Positions 58,001 to 64,000 of a DNA stretch of 64,000 nt are shown piece by piece. The stretch comes from Acidisoma sp. PAMC 29798 (GTDB taxonomy: Bacteria; Pseudomonadota; Alphaproteobacteria; Acetobacterales; Acetobacteraceae), in assembly GCF_030252425.1 (NCBI RefSeq), contig NZ_CP126994.1:1178001-1242000 (forward strand), read 5' to 3'. Position numbers and translations under genes: made by a program. Each line of letters starts with the position of its first letter. Position 1 is the stretch's first letter. The notes under the pieces are model-generated. The model worked only from the letters and a program-made list of their open reading frames with translations, was not told where the DNA came from and made no database searches.

Positions 58001-61000
58001 CTACCGGAAATCCCGTGTCGGCACGCGAATACCGGAGCCGTGTTCGCGCGGATCCGGCGCGCCGCCATGGCGGGCTTCGTCGCCCCGGCCGGTGATGACC
58101 GGAAAAACTTCATCTCGTCGGCCGAGGCTGGCGAGGAGCGGTGACAGATCCTCCAGCGTTTCGGCCACGACATGGATGACCTCGCCCTCGCGCTGCACGC
58201 GCCCACGCACTGACAGCATGCGCGCCGAGAGGATCAAGGCCCGATGCGCCTCGAAGATCGGCGGCCAGACAACGAGATTGGCGATGCCGCTTTCGTCTTC
58301 CAGGGTGATGAAGACCACGCCCTTGGCCGAACCCGGTCTTTGCCGAATCAGCACGATGCCGGCGAGGGTGACGCGCCTGCCATCCTTCGTTCGCAGTAGA
58401 TCCGCACAGGCAATCATGCCGCGCGCTGATAGGTCTGCCCGCAGGAAGGAAACGGGATGGGCACGCAAGGACAGGCTGGTGCTGCGGTAATCCTCCACCA
58501 CCTCCCGCGCATCGGTCATCGGCGTCAGGGCCACGACCGGCTCCACGGCTTCGGCCTGCGGCATTTGCCCCGCATCGGCCGCTGCCCACAGCGGCAGGGC
58601 GGTATCCGCCAGGCCCCGAATGGCCCAGAGGGCAGCACGCCGATCGAGCCCCAGGGTTGAGAAGGCATCCGCCTCCGCCAGCCGCTCCAACGCCGCCACG
58701 GGCAAGCCGGTGCGGCGCGCCATCTCCTCGACGGAGGCGAAGGGCGTATCGGCACGCTTGGCGATGATGTCGGCCGCGTGCTGGTTCCCGAGGCCCTTGG
58801 CCATGCGCATGCCGAGACGGAGCGCGCGCTGTCCATGCGATGTCTGCTCAAGGGTGCAATCCCATCGGGAGGCATTCACCGAGACGGCACGGATCTCCAC
58901 GCCGTGGGTCTTTGCATCCGTCACCAGCTGCGCTGGGGCATAGAAGCCCATCGGCTGGCTATTGAGCAGTGCGCAGCAAAAGATCGCCGGGTGGTGGCAT
59001 TTCACCCAGGCACTGGCATAGGCGATGAGTGCGAAACTCGCTGCATGGCTTTCGGGAAAACCGTAGGAGCCAAACCCTTCGATCTGTTTGAAGGTATTTT
59101 CTGCAAACTCCTTGGAATAGTTGTTCCGCTCCATGCCTTTGAGAAACTTCTCGTGAAACTCGCCGACGCCGCCGGTGACCTTGAAGGTCGCCATGGACCG
59201 GCGAAGCTGATCGGCCTCACTCGGCGTAAAGCCCGCGCAATGGATCGCAACCTGCATGGCCTGTTCCTGAAACAGCGGAACGCCCAGGGTTTTTTCGAGC
59301 ACGCGTTTCAGCGCCGGTGACGGGTAATCGACGGGTTCAGTTTTGTTGCGGCGACGCAGATAAGGATGCACCATGTCACCCTGGATCGGCCCGGGCCGAA
59401 CGATCGCGACTTGAATGACCAGATCGTACAGTGTCGCGGGTTTTAATCGCGGCAGCATCGACATCTGCGCGCGGCTTTCGATCTGGAAGGTGCCGATCGT
59501 ATCGGCCTTCTGGATCATGGCGAAAGTGGCGGGATCACCTTGCGGGATCCGTGCCATCGTCATGTCTTCCCCGTCCTCGGGCTCCATCAAATCGAAGGCA
59601 CGGCGCAGGCAGCCGAGCATGCCCAGTCCCAGAACATCGACCTTCATGAATCGCAGCGTTTCGATATCGTCCTTGTCCCATTCAATGACCTGTCGATCGA
59701 CCATGGCGGCCGGGGCGATCGGCACCAGATCGTCGAGCCTATCTTGCGTCAGCACGAAGCCGCCAGGATGTGTGCCCAACTGGCGCGGAAAACCCACGAG
59801 GTCGCGCGCGAGTTGCAATGTCAGCCGCAGCCGCCGGTCATCGAGATTGAGGTTCAGCGCGCGCGCCTGGTCTTCGTCCACGCCATCATTCGACCAGCCC
59901 CAGACCTGGCCGGCGAGGGCGCTCGTCACATCCTCCGTCAGGCCCATGACCTTGCCGACATCGCGGACCGCACCTCGGCTGCGAAACCGCATCACCGTCG
60001 CGCAGAGGGCGGCGCGGTCATGGCCATAGTGATGGTAGACCCATTGAATGACTGTCTCGCGCTGCTCATGCTCGAAATCGACATCGATATCCGGTGGTTC
60101 ATGTCGCTCGGCTGACACGAAACGCTCGAACAGCAATCCGGATTGCACGGGGTCGATTTCGGTGATGCCGAGCACGAAACACACAGCGGAATTGGCGGCC
60201 GAGCCGCGACCCTGGCACAGGATACCCTGTGACCGCGCATAGCGCACGATGGAATGCACGGTGAGGAAATACGGCGCGTATCCCAAGCCACCGATCAGGG
60301 TCAGTTCGTGACGAAGCTGCGTCTCGACGCCTTCGGGTATCTCGACCTTATAGCGAAAGGGGATGCCTTCGGTCCAAACCAGGCGCTCCAGTGTTTGCTG
60401 CGCCGTTTCGCCGGGCCGATCGGTCTCGTTCGGATATTGGTATTGGATGTCTCGGAGATCGAAGTTGCAAGCGGCCACAATGGCCTGCGTGTTTGCGACT
60501 GCCTCAGGATAGATCGCAAAAAGCCGCGCCATTTCCTCAGGCGCGCGCAAATGCCGATCCGCGAAACGCTCACGCGCGAAGCCGGCGGCATCGATGGTCG
60601 TATGCTCACGAATGCAGGTGACGACATCCTGCAGGATACGCCGCTCTGGCACATGATATAGCACATCCCCGGTCGCGACCGGGGCCACGCGCGCCGCCCG
60701 CGCGGCCTCTACGAGCGCATGCAGCCGCAGCGCATCGCCGGGTCGCCGGCGTTGGGACAAAGCGAGATAGGCGCGCTTGCCGAACACGCTCCGCAAGGCC
60801 GCCAGTTGCGCAGGCAAATCCGCATCCGCTTCATCGGGCACCAGGGCGGCAATCAGCCCCTCGGCATGGTCCGCGACATCCGCCCAATGCAATACACAGG
60901 AGCCGGCGCGCAGCTTGTGGTCATGGCCGCGTCGCTTGCCGATGGTCAGCAACCGACACAGGCGGGACCATGCGGCGCGATCCGTGGGATAGATGAGCAG

Positions 61001-61222
61001 GGACGGCGCGTCTGTCAGGTCGAGCCGGCAACCGGGAACCAGCCGAAGCTCTGCCTCCGTTGCGCGTTGATAGGCGCGTACCATGCCGGCGACGGAGTTG
61101 CGGTCGGTGACCGCAATGGCCGTGTGACCCAGAACTTTCGCAGCGGCCACCAACTCCTCCACATGACTCGCGCCACGCAGGAAGGAATAATTGGTGGTGA
61201 CCTGAAGTTCCGCGTAGGTCAT
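58001..61222 (-). CDS. dnaE2: Error-prone DNA polymerase DnaE2 (ImuC)
   Basis: C-family DNA polymerase for damage-induced mutagenesis; 1073 residues. It starts with a PHP domain ([35 protein letters not shown]). Catalytic Asp residues sit in [14 protein letters not shown] (D378, D380, D382), with the upstream motif [18 protein letters not shown] helix-hairpin-helix region and the OB fold ([21 protein letters not shown]) follow, and there is no C-terminal beta-clamp extension like DnaE1. Usual partners imuA and imuB are not upstream here. A REP-like unit and a small hypothetical gene precede it. Confidence 0.97.
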   Translation of the reverse strand: MTYAELQVTTNYSFLRGASHVEELVAAAKVLGHTAIAVTDRNSVAGMVRAYQRATEAELRLVPGCRLDLTDAPSLLIYPTDRAAWSRLCRLLTIGKRRGHDHKLRAGSCVLHWADVADHAEGLIAALVPDEADADLPAQLAALRSVFGKRAYLALSQRRRPGDALRLHALVEAARAARVAPVATGDVLYHVPERRILQDVVTCIREHTTIDAAGFARERFADRHLRAPEEMARLFAIYPEAVANTQAIVAACNFDLRDIQYQYPNETDRPGETAQQTLERLVWTEGIPFRYKVEIPEGVETQLRHELTLIGGLGYAPYFLTVHSIVRYARSQGILCQGRGSAANSAVCFVLGITEIDPVQSGLLFERFVSAERHEPPDIDVDFEHEQRETVIQWVYHHYGHDRAALCATVMRFRSRGAVRDVGKVMGLTEDVTSALAGQVWGWSNDGVDEDQARALNLNLDDRRLRLTLQLARDLVGFPRQLGTHPGGFVLTQDRLDDLVPIAPAAMVDRQVIEWDKDDIETLRFMKVDVLGLGMLGCLRRAFDLMEPEDGEDMTMARIPQGDPATFAMIQKADTIGTFQIESRAQMSMLPRLKPATLYDLVIQVAIVRPGPIQGDMVHPYLRRRNKTEPVDYPSPALKRVLEKTLGVPLFQEQAMQVAIHCAGFTPSEADQLRRSMATFKVTGGVGEFHEKFLKGMERNNYSKEFAENTFKQIEGFGSYGFPESHAASFALIAYASAWVKCHHPAIFCCALLNSQPMGFYAPAQLVTDAKTHGVEIRAVSVNASRWDCTLEQTSHGQRALRLGMRMAKGLGNQHAADIIAKRADTPFASVEEMARRTGLPVAALERLAEADAFSTLGLDRRAALWAIRGLADTALPLWAAADAGQMPQAEAVEPVVALTPMTDAREVVEDYRSTSLSLRAHPVSFLRADLSARGMIACADLLRTKDGRRVTLAGIVLIRQRPGSAKGVVFITLEDESGIANLVVWPPIFEAHRALILSARMLSVRGRVQREGEVIHVVAETLEDLSPLLASLGRRDEVFPVITGRGDEARHGGAPDPREHGSGIRVPTRDFR

Positions 61223-61235
61223 GAGAGGAGAGTTT

Positions 61236-61265
61236 GGTGGAATGCGCTGCGCTTTTCCACCCTAC
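61236..61265 (-). repeat. REP-like unit
   Basis: A full 30-bp copy on the minus strand, with ends GGTGGAA/TTCCACC in plus-strand order and the CTGCGCTTTTCCACCCTAC core. It lies just upstream of the dnaE2 start and downstream of the small hypothetical gene. Confidence 0.85.
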
Positions 61266-61277
61266 GCACCCGGACCT

Positions 61278-61598
61278 TTACCGCATGCTGGAAAACGTCT
61301 GCGCATCCTTGTTCTGCTGCATGAGGATGGAGAAGCTCGGAATGCTCTCGAAGCCGAGGCCGCGTGGCGGGCCATCTTCGCTATCGGGTTCGATGGCGTT
61401 ATAGGGCGCGCCCGAAATCTTTTCCCACTTATTGCCGGCCAGCTTCTTCACTTCGAGATTGGCGACCGTCGCTTTCAGCACCAGGCGCACGATCGCTTCC
61501 TTGTGCAGGCGCGGTTTCGTCAGGCTGAGATTGCCGGCAATCATCGTCCAGCCGTTCTTCAAGGCCCAGTCAGTAATCTCTTCTTGCGTCATACTCAT
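61278..61598 (-). CDS. Small hypothetical protein coupled to tyrS
   Basis: A 106-residue soluble protein with no recognised family. Features are a helical start [15 protein letters not shown], a beta-rich core [32 protein letters not shown] and an acidic/Pro segment [15 protein letters not shown]. No signal peptide or membrane helix is evident. Its ATG (61598) overlaps the tyrS stop (ATGA), so it is cotranscribed with tyrS; the order tyrS-hypothetical is conserved in my experience of related genomes only vaguely, so I do not claim a role. Confidence 0.75.
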   Translation of the reverse strand: MSMTQEEITDWALKNGWTMIAGNLSLTKPRLHKEAIVRLVLKATVANLEVKKLAGNKWEKISGAPYNAIEPDSEDGPPRGLGFESIPSFSILMQQNKDAQTFSSMR

Positions 61599-62851
61599 CC
61601 CCCCGCGCGCACAAGCCGGTGCTGCTTGCGCCCAGCCGATAGTTTCAAGGCGCCGTCCCGCATGTCACCAAGGGACACGATCTGCGCCTCCTCGGTGACG
61701 GGCACATCGTTCACCCGGGCACCACCGCCACGGATCAATCGGCGCGCCTCCCCATTGGTGGCGGCGAGGCCAGCAGCCACCAGGATGGCGAAGGCGGGAA
61801 TGCCCGATTCCAGATCGGCGAAGGGCAAGGTCACGCTCGGCAGGCTGGCGGCGGCTGCACCTTCCTCGAAGGCAAGCCGCGCCGTCTCGGCGGCGGCCTG
61901 CGCGGCGGCTGGGCCATGGGCGAGGGTGGTCGCGGCGGTCGCGAGAATCTTCTTCGCCTCGTTAATCTCGGCACCTTGCAGAACTTCGAGGCGCGCGGCC
62001 TCATCCAGCGGCAGATCGGTGAACAGGCGTAGGAAGCGGCCGACATCGGCATCCTCGGTATTGCGCCAGAACTGCCAATAGTCGAAGGGCGACAGGCGCT
62101 CGGCCGTCAGCCACACGGCGCCTTTGGCGGTCTTGCCCATCTTGGCGCCGGAGGCGGTGGTGATCAGCGGCGCGGTCAGGCCGAAAACCTGCTTGGCATC
62201 CGTCCGCCGCACCAGATCGACGCCCGAGACGATATTGCCCCACTGGTCCGATCCGCCCATCTGGAGATTGACGCCATGGCGACGATTCAATTCCCTGAAG
62301 TCATAGCTTTGCAAAATCGAGTAGTTGAACTCCAGGAAGGTCAGCCCCTGTTCGCGGTCGAGGCGGGATTTGACGCTGTCGAAGGCCAGCATGCGGCTGA
62401 TGCTGAAATGCGGCCCGACTTCGCGCAGAAGTTCGATATAGCCGAGTTTGTCCAGCCAATCGGCATTGTTGGCCATGATCGCATCCGAAGGGCCATCCCC
62501 GAAGGTCAAAAAGGGCTCAATGTTGCGGCGGATGCCGGCGATGTTCTCGGCGATCTGTGCATCCGTCATCAACTGCCGCGCTTCTTCCCGGAAGGACGGG
62601 TCGCCGATCTTGGCGGTGCCACCGCCGAGCAAGGCGATCGGCTGGTGGCCATGCTTCTGCAACAGCCGCAGCAGCATGATCTGCACCATATGGCCGACAT
62701 GCAGGCTGTTGCCTGTGGGATCGAAGCCGATATAGCCACGCACCGCCCCAGCCGCGAGAGCCTCATCCATCGCCGCTTCGTCGGTGCATTGGAACACGAA
62801 GCCGCGCGCCTTCGCCTCCGTCAGGAAACCACTTTTCGCCATCTCAGCCAT
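61595..62851 (-). CDS. tyrS: Tyrosyl-tRNA synthetase
   Basis: Class I aminoacyl-tRNA synthetase charging tRNA-Tyr; 418 residues from ATG 62851. The HIGH-like motif is [15 protein letters not shown] near residue 52, the KMSKS-like motif is [14 protein letters not shown] near 245, and the C-terminal S4-like domain ends with [15 protein letters not shown]. The frame is open upstream to 63352, but that part overlaps anmK. Divergent from anmK (48-bp gap). Confidence 0.97.
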   Translation of the reverse strand: MAEMAKSGFLTEAKARGFVFQCTDEAAMDEALAAGAVRGYIGFDPTGNSLHVGHMVQIMLLRLLQKHGHQPIALLGGGTAKIGDPSFREEARQLMTDAQIAENIAGIRRNIEPFLTFGDGPSDAIMANNADWLDKLGYIELLREVGPHFSISRMLAFDSVKSRLDREQGLTFLEFNYSILQSYDFRELNRRHGVNLQMGGSDQWGNIVSGVDLVRRTDAKQVFGLTAPLITTASGAKMGKTAKGAVWLTAERLSPFDYWQFWRNTEDADVGRFLRLFTDLPLDEAARLEVLQGAEINEAKKILATAATTLAHGPAAAQAAAETARLAFEEGAAAASLPSVTLPFADLESGIPAFAILVAAGLAATNGEARRLIRGGGARVNDVPVTEEAQIVSLGDMRDGALKLSAGRKQHRLVRAGG

Positions 62852-62899
62852 CCAGGTCCATCTAAGGGTATAGGATGGCACGGGTAGGAGACTCGGGAA

Positions 62900-63973
62900 A
62901 TGCTGCGTGTGATCGGGCTGATGAGCGGCACCTCCCTGGATGGGGTCGATGCCGCTTGGTTGGAGACGGATGGCGAGGTGCTGGGTCGCTTCGGGCCGAG
63001 CCTGACGCTGCCCTACGACCCCACCCTGCGGGCCGATCTGCGGCGAATTCTGGATCGGGCGCCTCTGCTCTCCGCCCATGATCCGGACTTGTTGGAGGTG
63101 ACGCTCCGGCTGACGGAGGCGCATGTCGAGGCGGTACGGCAGATCAGCGCGCCCGCCGACCTCATCGGCTTTCACGGGCAGACCATTCTGCATGATCCCG
63201 CCCACGGCCGTACTTGGCAGATCGGGGATGCCAAGGCGCTGTCGGACGCGACTGGCCTGCCGGTCGCCTATGCCTTTCGGGAGGCCGATGTCGCGGCCGG
63301 CGGGCAGGGCGCGCCGCTGGTGCCGCTGTTCCACGCTGCCCTGGCGCAGCACCTACCGAAGCCGCTCGCTGTGCTCAATATCGGTGGTGTCGCCAACCTC
63401 ACCTTCCTCGGGCGAGACGGCGCCATTGCCGCCTGCGATACCGGGCCGGGCAATGCGCTGCTCGATGACTGGGTCATGCGCCATACCGGCCAGGCCTTCG
63501 ATGCCGGCGGCGTGCTCGCCGCCTCGGGCACCGTTAATGAGGCGTTGATCGCGACCTGGCTGCGCCATCCTTATTTTGCGCGGCCTCTGCCGAAATCGCT
63601 CGATCGGCTCGATTTCCACGCGCTGCTCGACAGTTTGGTGGGGGTGGACGTCGCCGATGGCGCCGCAACACTCGCGGCCTTCACGGCCCGTGCCGTCGCC
63701 GCGTGTCCTCTGCCCGAGCCGCCGCGACGCTGGCTGGTCACAGGTGGCGGGCGGCATAACGCGGCCATCATGGCGGCCTTGCGCATGACACTGGGCGCTC
63801 CGGTCGAGCCGGTGGAGCAGGAAGGCTGGTCGGGCGACGCGCTGGAGGCGCAGTGTTTCGCCTTTCTGGCCGCGAGGGTCTTGCACAAGCTGCCTCTCAG
63901 CCTGCCCAGCACGACCGGCGTGCCCGCCCCGACACGCGGCGGGGCGATCTGGCCTGCGTCGGCCCTGGCATGA
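62900..63973 (+). CDS. anmK: Anhydro-N-acetylmuramic acid kinase
   Basis: Phosphorylates and opens 1,6-anhydro-MurNAc during peptidoglycan recycling; 357 residues. Hallmarks: [16 protein letters not shown] at residues 5-20, [11 protein letters not shown] (substrate), [13 protein letters not shown] (ATP) and [23 protein letters not shown] (catalytic Asp in the family). It starts 48 bp from the divergent tyrS and ends 27 bp before the end of the window. Confidence 0.97.
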   Translation: MLRVIGLMSGTSLDGVDAAWLETDGEVLGRFGPSLTLPYDPTLRADLRRILDRAPLLSAHDPDLLEVTLRLTEAHVEAVRQISAPADLIGFHGQTILHDPAHGRTWQIGDAKALSDATGLPVAYAFREADVAAGGQGAPLVPLFHAALAQHLPKPLAVLNIGGVANLTFLGRDGAIAACDTGPGNALLDDWVMRHTGQAFDAGGVLAASGTVNEALIATWLRHPYFARPLPKSLDRLDFHALLDSLVGVDVADGAATLAAFTARAVAACPLPEPPRRWLVTGGGRHNAAIMAALRMTLGAPVEPVEQEGWSGDALEAQCFAFLAARVLHKLPLSLPSTTGVPAPTRGGAIWPASALA

Positions 63974-64000
63974 CGCAGGCGCATAAGTGTTTGATGAAAA

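Noticed and set aside
62852-63352. Upstream extension of the tyrS frame
   Set aside because: It runs through anmK on the opposite strand; ATG 62851 gives the normal TyrS length and N-terminus.
1-64000. CRISPR array, insertion sequence, prophage or origin of replication
   Set aside because: No regularly spaced direct repeats, transposase, integrase, phage structural genes or DnaA-box cluster were seen.

Overview
This 64 kb window is a dense, GC-rich chromosomal stretch of an alphaproteobacterium. Family Acetobacteraceae or a near relative is my inference, from dnaE2, the lrp/trxB/lysR neighbourhood, the ATGA-overlapped hfq-hflX pair, the choline ABC system and the style of the intergenic hairpins. 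I see no rRNA, insertion sequence, prophage or CRISPR array. One tRNA (anticodon CAT) is present. No gene-free stretch exceeds about 300 bases; the longest ones (2522-2794, 30730-30919, 36650-36844, 51851-52135) are promoter regions.

Layout. 1-6528: choline uptake (choX-choW-choV, leftward, choV cut by the window edge) divergent from choline oxidation (rightward). The first gene of the oxidation operon is an in-frame fusion of a BetI-type repressor to betaine-aldehyde dehydrogenase BetB, followed by betA. Two BetI-like palindromes lie in the shared control region. 6644-9216: DUF2177 membrane protein, FeS-type (6-4) photolyase and a ParB-like protein. 9373-13604: galM, yraN, the trehalose genes otsB-otsA and a GNAT. 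13655-17435: a TetR-M20 peptidase operon divergent from an orphan efflux outer-membrane factor, with a clean palindrome between them. 17494-24175: a compact exopolysaccharide export locus (murein endopeptidase, Wza-like lipoprotein, Wzz/BY-kinase, acyltransferase, beta-barrel, WecG/TagA glycosyltransferase). 24325-26731: hfq, hflX and an inositol-monophosphatase family gene.

26754-27789 is an AT-richer two-gene cassette of unknown function whose second protein carries a HEPN-like RNxxAH motif. 27786-29877 holds a molybdopterin oxidoreductase, its cytochrome b and a secreted protein. 29938-34949 is a gamma-glutamyl-putrescine catabolic locus. 34994-39490 holds a Na/Pi symporter, an AT-rich glycosyltransferase-like orphan, DedA, a 58-residue membrane protein and a RelE/Xre toxin-antitoxin pair ending beside the tRNA. 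39813-49300 is mostly housekeeping: phosphodiesterase, mnmA, nth, DUF2244, lysR, trxB, lrp, gpsA, ompW, an M23 protein, a YdcF protein and a secreted protein. 49399-56868: chrA, then a LacI-controlled FrcBCA-like sugar/polyol ABC importer with two dehydrogenases. 56961-63973: CBS protein, dual-specificity phosphatase, dnaE2, a small hypothetical gene, tyrS and anmK.

Two families of intergenic palindromic repeats are scattered through the window: a 30-bp REP-like unit and a GTCATC...GATGAC hairpin family. The most unusual object is the BetI::BetB fusion, which would physically join the choline-responsive repressor to the enzyme of the pathway it controls, as PutA does for proline. The HEPN-like cassette is the best candidate for an undescribed defence or toxin-antitoxin module.
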